Shown: positions 27,077 to 35,512 of the stretch, piece by piece
Layout: every line of letters starts with the position of its first letter
Numbering within the stretch: the stretch's first letter is position 1
DNA from: Flavobacterium sp. TR2
Lineage (GTDB): Bacteria > Bacteroidota > Bacteroidia > Flavobacteriales > Flavobacteriaceae
Assembly: GCF_025252405.1 (NCBI RefSeq)
Contig: NZ_CP104307.1
Location: forward strand, 4,402,001 to 4,466,000
Direction: 5' to 3'
Length of the DNA stretch: 64,000 bases
The notes under the pieces: generated by a model
What the model was told of the DNA's origin: nothing
Seen by the model: the letters and a program-made list of their open reading frames with translations, nothing else
Databases searched by the model: none
Made by a program: the position numbers and the translations under genes

Positions 27077-27678
27077 GAATCATTTCAGGAAAATATAAAG
27101 GACGCAGAATTTTTCCGCCAAAAAATCTACCTGTAAGACCAACTACTGACATGAGTAAAGAAGCATTGTTTAATGTTTTGAATAATCATTTTCATTTTGA
27201 CAGCTTAAAGGTTTTAGATCTTTTTTCGGGAACAGGCAACATCAGCTATGAGTTTGCTTCACGCGGGAGCGCGCCAATCACCTCTGTTGACGGCGATTTT
27301 GGATGCGTAAAATTCATTAAACAGGTTTCGTCAGAGTATGATTTTGATATTGCCGCAACCAAAAGCGACGTTTTTAAATTTTTAGAAAATTCTAAATCTA
27401 CTTACGATATTATCTTCGCAGACCCTCCTTACGGATTAGATCAGGCTACTTTTGAGAAAATTGTTCTGACTGTTTTTGAAAGGGATTTACTGGAAGAAGA
27501 CGGAATGATGATTATAGAGCATTCAAAATATACAAAGCTGGATCATATGATTAATTTTTCGTTTCAGAAGAGTTATGGCGGTTCTTATTTTAGTTTCTTC
27601 GAATTAAATTCAACCGACGATGACGAAGAATTGCCGCACGATGTTTCTAAAAAAGAATCTGAAGAAGACGAAGGATAA
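27073..27678 (+). CDS. rsmD: 16S rRNA (guanine966-N2)-methyltransferase
   Basis: A protein of 201 residues. It starts MRIISGKYKGRRI, has RPTTDMSKEALFNVL, a SAM motif VLDLFSGTGNISYEFASRG, and the N-methyltransferase catalytic motif ADPPYGL. It methylates G966 of 16S rRNA. It overlaps the preceding gene by 4 bases and ends at a strong hairpin (27701-27753). The C-terminal ~20 residues are unusually acidic. Confidence 0.93.
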   Translation: MRIISGKYKGRRIFPPKNLPVRPTTDMSKEALFNVLNNHFHFDSLKVLDLFSGTGNISYEFASRGSAPITSVDGDFGCVKFIKQVSSEYDFDIAATKSDVFKFLENSKSTYDIIFADPPYGLDQATFEKIVLTVFERDLLEEDGMMIIEHSKYTKLDHMINFSFQKSYGGSYFSFFELNSTDDDEELPHDVSKKESEEDEG

Positions 27679-27700
27679 TTTTTTTAAATTTTATATCTAA

Positions 27701-27753
27701 AAATCCCAAATTCCAATATTTTCTTGAAGCCTCAGGATTGGAATTTGGGATTT
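27701..27753. terminator. 17-bp perfect hairpin between convergent genes
   Basis: AAATCCCAAATTCCAAT (27701-27717) and its exact complement (27737-27753), loop 19 bases, then ATTTTTT. The sequence closely resembles the 807-844 hairpin, so it may be a dispersed terminator family. Confidence 0.8.
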
Positions 27754-27774
27754 ATTTTTTGGAGTTTTTAAACT

Positions 27775-29889
27775 TTATCTGATTCTATTTTCACTTTCAT
27801 TGACGCTTTTTTCTTTAAATTCAGAATCTTTTATTTTCCCGAAAGAATAGCGAACTGCAATAGAAATCTCATTTGCATCAACCCAATATTTAAACTTCGA
27901 ATTTACATTATTAATGCTAAAAGCATCTGTATAGCTCGTAGCCTTAAAAACATCATTGTAATTCAACGTGCAGCTCCAATTTTTGCCAAATGTTTTTGCT
28001 AGCGATAAATCGACTATAAAATTGGCTTTTCGTTCAAAAATTCCATCGTTTTGTTTCGTCATTCCCCAAAAAGAAAAAACAAAAGAAAATTCCTTAGGCA
28101 ATTTGAATGCATTATTCGAGTAATAATATAAATAAGGTTTTGAAGGATGCAAAAAAGCTCTGTCGTCTTCAACCTTGCTTTTTGCAAAAACTAGAGAATT
28201 GGTTGTTGTCCAGAGTCTATACGTAAATGGAAGAGTCAAATCTATCGTAAAACCAGTTTCTCTCTTATAATTGATATCGGTGATCATCAGCAAATTGGTT
28301 TCCTCATTAAATACAAAAGTCGGATTGACAACATCTTTGGTCTTATAGTAACTCAATTTTAAAGTTTTGTCAAGATATTGAAAAGAACTCGAAATTTCGT
28401 CTACAAATGCCGGCCCTAAATTTATACTGCTGCCATACAAAAAATATGGATTTATATAGGTGGCAATTTGACTTAACGATGAATATTTAGGCCGCACGAT
28501 ACTTTTTGAATAATTTACATTGATACTTTTTGTACTGTCAACAGAAAATGTAACGTCGGCTTTAGGAAACAAATTAGTGTAATTTTTATCGATAGAAGGC
28601 AAAACTTGCATTCTAAATTTTGCATATACATTCGTATTTTCTGCTCGCAGTCCGAATGAAAAATCGATTTTTTTAAGTTTCCCCGAAAACTGAATATAAG
28701 CCGCTAAGTTTTCTTCTTTAAAGTCATAGTCCGAAATTTCGTTTTGGTTTTTCTCAAAATCAAAAATCTTGGCATTCGATGTTGATTTTGCTTTTAAATA
28801 CAATCCGCCATATTCCAAATTCATCTCATTTTTAAACTTTTTCTCCAAGTCGATTCTTCCGGAAAAAACATCAACATTAAATTTCTGATTACGGTTTTGC
28901 GATAATTCAAAATCGGTTTCATTATAATTGTTAGCCACTAAACTTTCTAAATGCTGATTAAAGTTTGAATACTGAAAACCAGCAAAAAACTGCGTGTCTA
29001 TTGATTTTATCTTTTTAGAATAATTTACAAATGCATTGATAAAATTCTTTTTGCTGCCATTATCGCTTAAGGTAAAAACATTATTTATCTGATCCTGAAT
29101 TTGGTTAAAAGTAAAAGTATTGATATCGAAAGCATCATTTTGCAGCTTCCCATTTACATTGACAGAAAAATAATCATCCTCTTTTATTTTGTAAAACATC
29201 CCGCCTCCAAAAACATATTGATTGCGGTGTGTGACTGCCCTTACATCATAATTTGAAACAATTGATGCTTTTGGAATTTCATAATCTAAAGTATGCCTTT
29301 CCCACGGATTTAATTTATTGTAATTAAAATTAGCCTTCCATTCTAACTTGCCCTTCTTAAAGCTAGAATTAAAACCCAAATAATTATTATAGTTTCTTTT
29401 AAAAGAGGCTACTTCAGAAATTTCAGTTTTAAAACTGTCCTTTTTACTCAGTTTTCGAGTAATTAATAGCACAGCACGGCCCTCAGCTTCGTATTTGGAA
29501 GAAGGATTTTTAATGATTTCTATGGTTTTGATATCTGCAACAGACAAAGCATTTAAATCATTCATAGTTCCTTTTTGACCATCAATATAAATCAGCGGAT
29601 TTCCTTTACCAACAATTGCAATACTCTCTCGATCATGGCTTATTTGAACATTTGGCAGTTTTGAAAGCAGATCAATCGGATTTGGAACTGAATTGTAAAT
29701 TGAATTGGCAACGTCAACTTTTATATTTCCGTTTGAGTTTATAAACGTTTTTTTCTCCTGACTGATCACTATTTCATCCAATTGATTTGAAATAGAATCT
29801 CTCGGCGTTTCATTTTGGGCATTTGCAACAAGTGAAAGACAAAAGAGCAAAAGTGCAACAAGTAATTTTAATGGCAGGCAAATATTCAT
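27775..29889 (-). CDS. TonB-dependent receptor-like outer-membrane beta-barrel protein
   Basis: A protein of 704 residues with a signal peptide (cleavage near VANA-Q, residue 24). A plug-like domain (about 35-145) contains LLSKLPNVQISHDRESIAIVG, PLIYIDGQKG and IKTIEIIKNPSSKYEAEG. The remainder is rich in alternating aromatic strands as in the outer-membrane beta-barrel family (PF14905-like). It lacks the N-terminal carboxypeptidase-like domain common in such receptors. It is divergent from a two-component system with which it shares 144 bases holding three phased GTTAAT repeats, so it is a likely target of that regulator. Ligand unknown. Confidence 0.82.
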   Translation of the reverse strand: MNICLPLKLLVALLLFCLSLVANAQNETPRDSISNQLDEIVISQEKKTFINSNGNIKVDVANSIYNSVPNPIDLLSKLPNVQISHDRESIAIVGKGNPLIYIDGQKGTMNDLNALSVADIKTIEIIKNPSSKYEAEGRAVLLITRKLSKKDSFKTEISEVASFKRNYNNYLGFNSSFKKGKLEWKANFNYNKLNPWERHTLDYEIPKASIVSNYDVRAVTHRNQYVFGGGMFYKIKEDDYFSVNVNGKLQNDAFDINTFTFNQIQDQINNVFTLSDNGSKKNFINAFVNYSKKIKSIDTQFFAGFQYSNFNQHLESLVANNYNETDFELSQNRNQKFNVDVFSGRIDLEKKFKNEMNLEYGGLYLKAKSTSNAKIFDFEKNQNEISDYDFKEENLAAYIQFSGKLKKIDFSFGLRAENTNVYAKFRMQVLPSIDKNYTNLFPKADVTFSVDSTKSINVNYSKSIVRPKYSSLSQIATYINPYFLYGSSINLGPAFVDEISSSFQYLDKTLKLSYYKTKDVVNPTFVFNEETNLLMITDINYKRETGFTIDLTLPFTYRLWTTTNSLVFAKSKVEDDRAFLHPSKPYLYYYSNNAFKLPKEFSFVFSFWGMTKQNDGIFERKANFIVDLSLAKTFGKNWSCTLNYNDVFKATSYTDAFSINNVNSKFKYWVDANEISIAVRYSFGKIKDSEFKEKSVNESENRIR

Positions 29890-29950
29890 TCTTTAAAATT
29901 GAAATTGATTAGTATTGCTGCAAAAATGGTTTGAAAACCTAGTTGCGAAA

Positions 29951-29979
29951 GTTAATCGTAGGTTAATGCAGCGTTAATC
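29951..29979. promoter_or_regulatory. Three GTTAAT direct repeats spaced exactly 11 bp
   Basis: GTTAAT starts at 29951, 29962 and 29973. Spacing of one helical turn is typical for OmpR/PhoB-type regulators, and an OmpR-type regulator is encoded at 31403. The repeats end about 36 bases before the inferred start site (~30015) of the kinase gene, the usual position for activation, and also lie in the upstream region of the divergent receptor. Confidence 0.6.
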
Positions 29980-30002
29980 TGCCATTTGTTTGCTAAAAGC
30001 TG

Positions 30003-30010
30003 TATTTTTG
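30003..30010 (+). promoter_or_regulatory. -7 element TATTTTTG of the kinase-regulator operon
   Basis: It fits TAnnTTTG, 23 bases before ATG 30034. TTTG copies at 29985 and 29989 are a little too close for a normal -33 element, in keeping with activator-dependent transcription. Confidence 0.5.
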
Positions 30011-30033
30011 AAACAGAATTTTCCCAAAGAAAT

Positions 30034-31392
30034 ATGAAACAAAGAATCAATTTATTGATCGCATTTTCTGTCATAGCGCTTATCGTGCTTATGACTGTGC
30101 AATGCTATTTGGTAAAAACGGCCTACGAATACAAAGTGGCGCAGTTTCATACGCAGATTAAAAATGAAATCGCCCAGATTTCAAACAACTACAGTGATAT
30201 CGATTCGGCCTTTGTTGCAAAAAAAGAAGCACTTTACAAAAGTCTTTCTGAAAAATATATAAAAGGAAAAAATAGTAAGCTGGATACTAAAATTGGTGTT
30301 TTGCAGAATGAATACCAGAGTGCTGTAACGAGAGAAATTCAGCGAAAATTTGAAAGAGATCTTCCGAATTTTAAAATTGATTTTGCCATTGTGCTCAACA
30401 AATTCATTTTGTACAAAAACGCTCAAAAAGCCGACACCATTTTCTCTGAAAAACCTTTTATTCAAAATAAATTGTACGGAAATCTGGCTTCTTTAAATCA
30501 TGCTTTTTTAGTTCGAAATTATGTTGGAACAACCAACGGAACTTTTGAAAATCAGGAATATCAATTGCTAACAGAAGATTCTATGTATGTTTCTGTAATT
30601 GATTGGGAAATGATTATTTTGAGACGAATGACTTTTATTCTCATTCTATCTTTATTATCAATTCTAACTTTAATTACACTTTTTGCCATAGCTTTAAAAG
30701 CTTTAATTAAACAGAAAAAAGTAAGCGATGTTAAGACCGATTTTATCAATAATATTACGCACGAACTTAAAACGCCATTGGCCACTTTAGGAATTTCGAC
30801 AAAGATTTTAGCCCAAAAAAACATTCGTGACAACGACGAAAACTTCAATGCAATTGTAAGCACCATTTCACGCCAGAACAGCCGTCTCCAAAATCTGATC
30901 GATCAGGTTGTGGCAAATTCGCTAGCAGAAAACGAAATTGAACTGCAGAAAGAAAAAATTGAAGTAGAAGATTTCCTGATTTCTATCGTAAGCGATTTCA
31001 AGATTGCTTTTCCGAAAATCACTCTTGAAACCGATTTTCAGACAGAAAAAACATTTTTGTTTTTGGATAGGTTCCATTTGACGACTGCCTTCTTAAATGT
31101 GCTTGAAAATGCTGTAAAATACGGTTCGAGCACGATTACAGTTAAAACAACAATTATAGAAAGACAATTCTCTGTAAGCTTTGAGGATAACGGAATCGGT
31201 ATTGCCAAAAATAAACAGGCCCTTCTTTTTGAAAAATTCTATCGCGTCGAGCAAGGAAACCTGCATAATACAAAAGGTTTGGGTTTAGGACTATATTATG
31301 TCGATCAGATTGTTAAGGCGCACCAGGGCTCTGTAAATGTTATTAGCGATTTAGGAAAAGGTGCTCAGTTTACTATTTTATTAAAAGTTTAA
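30034..31392 (+). CDS. Two-component sensor histidine kinase
   Basis: About 452 residues from the ATG at 30034; a reading from 29986 would start upstream of the -7 element and is rejected. TM1 (about 6-24), a periplasmic domain of ~170 residues rich in Lys and Glu with coiled-coil character, TM2 (about 200-225), then HisKA with the phospho-accepting His in THELKTPLATL, N box LENAVKYG, G1 DNGIG, G2 GLGLGLYYVDQ. The gene for its partner regulator begins 10 bases after the stop. The signal sensed is unknown; proximity to the receptor suggests envelope or nutrient sensing. Confidence 0.93.
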   Translation: MKQRINLLIAFSVIALIVLMTVQCYLVKTAYEYKVAQFHTQIKNEIAQISNNYSDIDSAFVAKKEALYKSLSEKYIKGKNSKLDTKIGVLQNEYQSAVTREIQRKFERDLPNFKIDFAIVLNKFILYKNAQKADTIFSEKPFIQNKLYGNLASLNHAFLVRNYVGTTNGTFENQEYQLLTEDSMYVSVIDWEMIILRRMTFILILSLLSILTLITLFAIALKALIKQKKVSDVKTDFINNITHELKTPLATLGISTKILAQKNIRDNDENFNAIVSTISRQNSRLQNLIDQVVANSLAENEIELQKEKIEVEDFLISIVSDFKIAFPKITLETDFQTEKTFLFLDRFHLTTAFLNVLENAVKYGSSTITVKTTIIERQFSVSFEDNGIGIAKNKQALLFEKFYRVEQGNLHNTKGLGLGLYYVDQIVKAHQGSVNVISDLGKGAQFTILLKV

Positions 31393-31402
31393 TTCCCTTA
31401 TT

Positions 31403-32092
31403 TTGAAAAGATTACTTTTAGCCGAAGACGATTTTGATTTTGCTGCAATTTTAAAGCAGTATCTAGAACTGCATCAATTTGAAGTAATCTGGGCCGAAAA
31501 TGGCGAGATTGCTTTAGATTATTTTAAAAACCAAACTTTTGATATTTGCATTTTAGATGTCATGATGCCTCAAATGGACGGGTTTTCATTGGCAGAAAAG
31601 ATTATTACAATCAATCCTGAAATTCCTTTTATTTTTCTGACGGCAAGAAAACTCAAAGAAGACAAAATTATTGGATTGAAACTTGGCGCAGACGATTATA
31701 TCGTAAAGCCTTTTGAAGTTGACGAGCTCGTTCTTCGTTTGCAGAATATCCTCAAAAGAATTGAGCAAAAAAGAAGTCTTGATGGAAATAACAAAATTGA
31801 AATTGGCTCGTATATTTTTGACAACGAACGCTTAACGCTCAACAATAAAAATCATATCCAACAGCTTACGGAGAAAGAAGCCACTCTTATCGAATATTTG
31901 TATCTCAATCATAATCAGCTATTAAAAAGAGACGAAATTTTAATGTCAGTCTGGAAAAAAGACGATTATTTCTCAGGCCGAAGCATGGATGTTTTCATCA
32001 GCAGATTGAGAAAATACTTTAATTCAGATCCGAAAATCAAGATCGAAAGCGTCCGAAATGTTGGATTGGAATTTAAAATAGAAAAACCTTGA
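31403..32092 (+). CDS. OmpR/PhoB-family response regulator
   Basis: A protein of 229 residues starting at TTG 31403, whose first codons give the family's MKRLLLAEDD beginning. The receiver has acidic pocket D9/D10, phospho-acceptor D52 in CILDVMMP, T80 in FLTA and K102 in YIVKPF. The C-terminal winged helix (about 135-228) contains LTEKEATLIEYL and SMDVFISRLRKYF. It forms an operon with the kinase upstream. Likely binding sites are the 11-bp GTTAAT repeats at 29951-29979. The stop codon is in a terminator. Confidence 0.94.
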   Translation: MKRLLLAEDDFDFAAILKQYLELHQFEVIWAENGEIALDYFKNQTFDICILDVMMPQMDGFSLAEKIITINPEIPFIFLTARKLKEDKIIGLKLGADDYIVKPFEVDELVLRLQNILKRIEQKRSLDGNNKIEIGSYIFDNERLTLNNKNHIQQLTEKEATLIEYLYLNHNQLLKRDEILMSVWKKDDYFSGRSMDVFISRLRKYFNSDPKIKIESVRNVGLEFKIEKP

Positions 32093-32109
32093 CGAATCAA
32101 GGTTTTTCT
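32080..32109 (+). terminator. Terminator overlapping the regulator stop codon
   Basis: AGAAAAACCTTG (32080-32091) pairs with CAAGGTTTTTCT (32098-32109), loop 6. The TGA stop (32090-32092) lies across the arm. Confidence 0.85.
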
Positions 32110-32128
32110 ATCTTATTCAAGAATTAAA

Positions 32129-32680
32129 TTATTTTCCAATAACCCAGCCTAAACTGAAATTAGCAATCGGAGCAAATTCAGTGTTGCATTTATCTATGAG
32201 TATTCCAGCACCTATATTAAGATCAATATTAAATTTTCCTTTATAGGTACGCTGTAATCCCCAAACTGGTCCAGCAGAAAAAGCAGATACATATTCGTTA
32301 AACCATTTATTTGTTGAAATAGATTCAAAATCATAGTCCGCATATAATGCTAAATAGTTACCAGAGTTATGTGCAGTTCTTTTTCCTTTTTGTGCTCTTT
32401 TTTCTAAATTATAGTAGCGCCTAAATTGTTCTGTAATTCTTGGAACAAAATACCAAGAAGACTCATTGTAAAAACTATTACTTCTATAACCAATAAGTAA
32501 ACTCGCTTCTGAATAAAGAGTATTTTTTGCAGAAAATCCATATTCATAAACAAATCCAGGAGACAATAAAGGGTTGATTTTAAATTGATGTTTTGCTACA
32601 GAAACAGGCGCATCTTCTTGTGCTTGAATTGCAGTAAATGAAATAGTAAACAAGAATAATAAAAAGTAGTTTTTCTTCAT
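32129..32680 (-). CDS. Small secreted outer-membrane-type protein
   Basis: A protein of 183 residues with a signal peptide (cleavage near IQA-Q, residue 20). The mature part has alternating strands (PGFVYEYGFSAKNTLYSEAS, LIGYRSNSF, FSAGPVWGLQRTY, FNIDLNIGAGI) and ends FSLGWVIGK, as in small eight-stranded outer-membrane barrels. A DUF3575-like relation is possible but not certain. It is convergent with the regulator operon and has a TAnnTTTG match upstream on the minus strand. Confidence 0.65.
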   Translation of the reverse strand: MKKNYFLLFLFTISFTAIQAQEDAPVSVAKHQFKINPLLSPGFVYEYGFSAKNTLYSEASLLIGYRSNSFYNESSWYFVPRITEQFRRYYNLEKRAQKGKRTAHNSGNYLALYADYDFESISTNKWFNEYVSAFSAGPVWGLQRTYKGKFNIDLNIGAGILIDKCNTEFAPIANFSLGWVIGK

Positions 32681-32704
32681 TTTTTTTCAATTGGTTAATT
32701 GGTG

Positions 32705-32712
32705 CAAAAATA
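32705..32712 (-). promoter_or_regulatory. Candidate -7 element (TATTTTTG on minus strand)
   Basis: The plus strand reads CAAAAATA, 24 bases before the small outer-membrane protein gene. Confidence 0.45.
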
Positions 32713-32826
32713 GTTTTAAAACAACACGAACCTCTAAACATTAAAACTATTTTCTTACAAAGAATAGAATTAAAATCATATAATTTTCGTAAACAATTGT
32801 ATAACAGCAATTAACTTATCGAATTT

Positions 32827-32834
32827 TAATTTTG
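32827..32834 (+). promoter_or_regulatory. Candidate -7 element TAATTTTG
   Basis: It fits TAnnTTTG, 26 bases before the ATG of the 64-residue membrane protein gene. Confidence 0.45.
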
Positions 32835-32860
32835 TTAGAGAACTTTTAAATCTAACAATC

Positions 32861-33055
32861 ATGAACCTAAAAAGATTTTTCGGTGGGTTGCTTACAATCC
32901 TCGGAATAGTAGGACTTATTTATACAGCCGTTATTTTTGCCGGCACGTCTGGAGAAACAAGAGATATAAAATCGCTAATTATTTACGGAATATTAGGAAT
33001 TGTCTTTTTCATGTCGGGCATTAGTCTGGTGCGAACCACAAAAGATGAAAGCTAA
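32861..33055 (+). CDS. Small two-helix membrane protein
   Basis: A protein of 64 residues: MNLKRFFGGL, hydrophobic helix 8-27, a short charged loop (GETRDIKS), helix 38-56, and a charged tail RTTKDES. It has its own promoter-like element and a strong downstream hairpin, which supports a real gene. No known domain recognised. Function unknown. Confidence 0.65.
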   Translation: MNLKRFFGGLLTILGIVGLIYTAVIFAGTSGETRDIKSLIIYGILGIVFFMSGISLVRTTKDES

Positions 33056-33072
33056 AAGGCACTAAAAAGCAA

Positions 33073-33142
33073 AGGTTCAAAGGCGCAAAGGTTCAAAAAA
33101 CTTTGAATCTCTGTAACTTTGAACCTTTGCGCCTTTGAACCT
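33073..33142. repeat. 25-bp perfect inverted repeat
   Basis: Arms 33073-33097 and 33118-33142 are exact complements around a 20-base loop. Each arm itself holds AGGTTCAAAG twice-like units (GGTTCAAAGGCGCAAAGG). It lies between convergent genes and may stop both transcripts, but the length exceeds an ordinary terminator. Confidence 0.75.
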
Positions 33143-33150
33143 ATAAAAAA

Positions 33151-34401
33151 CTACTCTGAAACAGGCTCTAAATTTAGCTCTGTAAAATCTCTTTCTGTTT
33201 TTGAAACTATTATAGTTGCGACAGTATTTCCAATAATGTTTGTAATTGCTCTAGCCTCGCTCATAAATTTATCTACTCCCAATAAAAAAGCCAAACCTTC
33301 AACGGGAATTTTATGTATGGCTGTCAAGGTCGAAGCCAAAACAATAAAACCACTTCCGGTCACGCCCGCAGCACCTTTTGATGTAATCATCAAAATCCCG
33401 ATTACACTCAGAATTTCCATAAAACTCAAATGCACATCATACAGCTGAGCCAAGAATATTACCGCCATTGAAAGGTAAATTGAAGTTCCATCCAAATTAA
33501 ATGAATAACCCGTAGGAATCACTAATCCCACAACCGATTTACTGCACCCCATTCTTTCTAACTTTATCATGATGCTTGGCAAAGCAGCTTCAGAAGACGA
33601 AGTTCCAAGAACTAGTAAAAGTTCTTCTTTGATGAATTTTAAGATGGAAAGAATGCTGATTTTATAATATTTCAGGATAGCTCCAAGAACTAAAAACACA
33701 AACAAAGCCATTGTGATGTAAACGCAAAGCATCAATTTTCCTAGGGGAATCAAAGTTGCTAAACCAAATTTACCAATTGTGTAGGCCATTCCGCCAAAAG
33801 CACCAATTGGAGCCAGATACATCACATATTTTAATCCGAGGAAAACAAATTTGGAGAAACGTTCCAGAACCAAAATGGTCTGTTCTCTTTTATCATAAAA
33901 ATTCAATGCAATACCGCAAACAATTGCGGCCAGCAAAACCTGCAGCGTCAAATTTGACAGAAAAAATTGCAGCCATGAGAAGCTCTCAGACGCATGGTCG
34001 GTATATTTGCTTGCATCCTGCAAAGCTAAACCTGATTTATCAATTTTTCCCGGCTGAAAAAAATAGGCAACGCCAATACCAATTGCTAAGGAAACTGTAG
34101 AAACTACTTCAAAATAAACCAAGGCTTTCACTCCAATTCTTCCTACTTTTCTCAAATTTCCCATTCCGGAAATTCCTAAAACAATCGTCAGAAATATAAT
34201 TGGAGCAATAAATAATTTAATAATATCAACAAATGTTTTTCCTACAATTTCCATTTTAACCCCATTTTCAGGAGAAAAATGTCCGAGTAGAACACCCGCA
34301 ATAATAGCGATTAGAACCCAAAAGGTAAGATTAGTACTTATGGCATGAAAAGTACTTTTTTTTGACTTGTTAGTCGGCTGGTTTGGTGTGGCAATATCCA
34401 T
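33151..34401 (-). CDS. Dicarboxylate/amino acid:cation symporter (DAACS family)
   Basis: A protein of 416 residues with 8 or more membrane segments and re-entrant loops. Diagnostic motifs: the serine-rich GTSSSEAALPSIM hairpin and PTGYSFNLDGTSIYLS, with the helix-8 RAITNIIGNTVATIIV binding region near the end. Relatives (GltP, DctA) bring in glutamate, aspartate or C4-dicarboxylates with Na+ or H+. The exact substrate is not known. A TAnnTTTG element is upstream. Confidence 0.92.
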   Translation of the reverse strand: MDIATPNQPTNKSKKSTFHAISTNLTFWVLIAIIAGVLLGHFSPENGVKMEIVGKTFVDIIKLFIAPIIFLTIVLGISGMGNLRKVGRIGVKALVYFEVVSTVSLAIGIGVAYFFQPGKIDKSGLALQDASKYTDHASESFSWLQFFLSNLTLQVLLAAIVCGIALNFYDKREQTILVLERFSKFVFLGLKYVMYLAPIGAFGGMAYTIGKFGLATLIPLGKLMLCVYITMALFVFLVLGAILKYYKISILSILKFIKEELLLVLGTSSSEAALPSIMIKLERMGCSKSVVGLVIPTGYSFNLDGTSIYLSMAVIFLAQLYDVHLSFMEILSVIGILMITSKGAAGVTGSGFIVLASTLTAIHKIPVEGLAFLLGVDKFMSEARAITNIIGNTVATIIVSKTERDFTELNLEPVSE

Positions 34402-34423
34402 AATTTGTAAGTTTTAACTTTCA

Positions 34424-34431
34424 CAAATATA
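34424..34431 (-). promoter_or_regulatory. Candidate -7 element (TATATTTG on minus strand) of the symporter gene
   Basis: The plus strand reads CAAATATA, 22 bases before the symporter start. Confidence 0.5.
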
Positions 34432-34541
34432 TAAAAAATAATAATTGTCCTACAAAAAGTATTTATTTATAATTTTTTATGAAATGGAATGAAATAACAA
34501 TATTTCCAAATATAGTCTAAACGTTCATACAGGAGAGTAAG

Positions 34542-34575
34542 AGTGGTATTATTTATAGTAGTGGTATTATTTATA
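34542..34575 (+). repeat. Short tandem duplication AGTGGTATTATTTATA
   Basis: Two identical 16-base copies at 34542-34557 and 34560-34575 just beyond the 3' end of the RNase P gene. Probably a small slippage duplication. Confidence 0.6.
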
Positions 34576-34610
34576 AATGTAAGTTCACACGTTTATAAAC
34601 ATAAAAAAAA

Positions 34611-34933
34611 GCAGACCTGTAAGCCGGATTCTGTTCTTGTCTAATTTTGCAACGAGACAATACCTTATCATTTATCTAGATCCCGAATTGCTTCGGGACT
34701 CAATCTACCTACCCTTCGGCAACGAACGAGAAGCCCTTAAATGCCGATATACTTGGTATTTCACCGCATAGAGTTTACCTGGTTTCACTACAGCATTACC
34801 TGTACATACTTTCTGCTGCACTTGTCCTAATCCCGATAAAATCGAGACCGACGGGCGTTACCCGCTATGCTTCTCTATGGTGTCCGGACTTTCCTCCCTC
34901 CCGATGAATCGGGACGACGATAAGGCGGTCTGC
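34611..34933 (-). ncRNA. rnpB: RNase P RNA (class A)
   Basis: On the minus strand the RNA begins GCAGACCGCC and ends ACAGGTCTGC, which pair to form helix P1. The conserved core is visible: GAGGAAAGTCCGGAC after P2-P3, AGCAGAAAGTATGTACAG in the middle, GGTAAACTCTATGCGG, and AGAATCCGGCTTACAG near the 3' end. The length is about 323 bases. A TAnnTTTG promoter sits 4 bases upstream, and a U8 tract (34603-34610) follows P1, consistent with termination. The RNA is the catalytic part of the enzyme that trims tRNA 5' ends. Some peripheral stems use CCCGA/TCGGG arms, like the dispersed repeats. Confidence 0.95.
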
Positions 34934-34937
34934 GCTG

Positions 34938-34945
34938 CAAAAGTA
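34938..34945 (-). promoter_or_regulatory. -7 element (TACTTTTG on minus strand) of rnpB
   Basis: The plus strand reads CAAAAGTA. The RNA 5' end inferred from helix P1 is 34933, the fifth base after the last G. This gives a spacing rule for other TAnnTTTG sites in the window. Confidence 0.7.
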
Positions 34946-35061
34946 ACGATTTAAGAGCTAAGAATAATGATTTTAAATTTCAGATTTTATGAATCATATC
35001 ATAACTTTTTAATTTTAAAATAGTTATCTTTAGAAATCTTTAATTTTAAATTCAGTTTATC

Positions 35062-35355
35062 ATGAAAAGAATGTATCATTACGCAACTGTTTCAAAGGCT
35101 TTAGATCAATTGAATGAAAAAGGATTTACGTGCGATTTTAATCGAAATGCTGATGCGATTAGAAAGAATCCTGAGAAATTTGAAATTGTTCATGTGTATC
35201 GATACGAGGGTGAGTCGGACCCAGCGGATGAGGCAGTTGTATACGGAATTAAGTCCGTGAATGGAAAAAAAGGAGTTTATGTAGCTGGTTTCTCAGCCGA
35301 TTCAGATCAGGAAACAGCAAAATTTTTGTCTGATTTAAGTATTCGAGGAAGATAA
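35062..35355 (+). CDS. Small conserved cytosolic protein of unknown function
   Basis: A protein of 97 residues without signal or membrane segment. It begins with an amphipathic helix ([19 protein letters not shown]) followed by strands ([20 protein letters not shown], then [18 protein letters not shown]). Short Bacteroidota proteins with this layout are often labelled phosphoribosylpyrophosphate synthetase, which cannot be right for this size because no PRPP loop is present. Function unknown. A near-match promoter TATCTTTA lies at about 35027. Confidence 0.65.
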   Translation: MKRMYHYATVSKALDQLNEKGFTCDFNRNADAIRKNPEKFEIVHVYRYEGESDPADEAVVYGIKSVNGKKGVYVAGFSADSDQETAKFLSDLSIRGR

Positions 35356-35431
35356 TTTTTAGGAGCTGATTCCTGCTATCCTTTGATAAGTCAAGCCAAA
35401 ACAAATGAGAACCAAAAATGATTCAATAATC

Positions 35432-35479
35432 TATGTCATTCCTAAAAACTGAAATCTTTTTCATTTTAGGAATGACATA
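35432..35479. terminator. 16-bp perfect hairpin between convergent genes
   Basis: TATGTCATTCCTAAAA (35432-35447) and its exact complement (35464-35479), 16-base loop. Before it, 35356-35385 has TAGGAGCTGATTCCTGCTATCC, a piece of another common Flavobacterium intergenic repeat. Confidence 0.65.
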
Positions 35480-35512
35480 AAATAAAAACTCTGAGCCTTA
35501 GCATCTAAAAAG

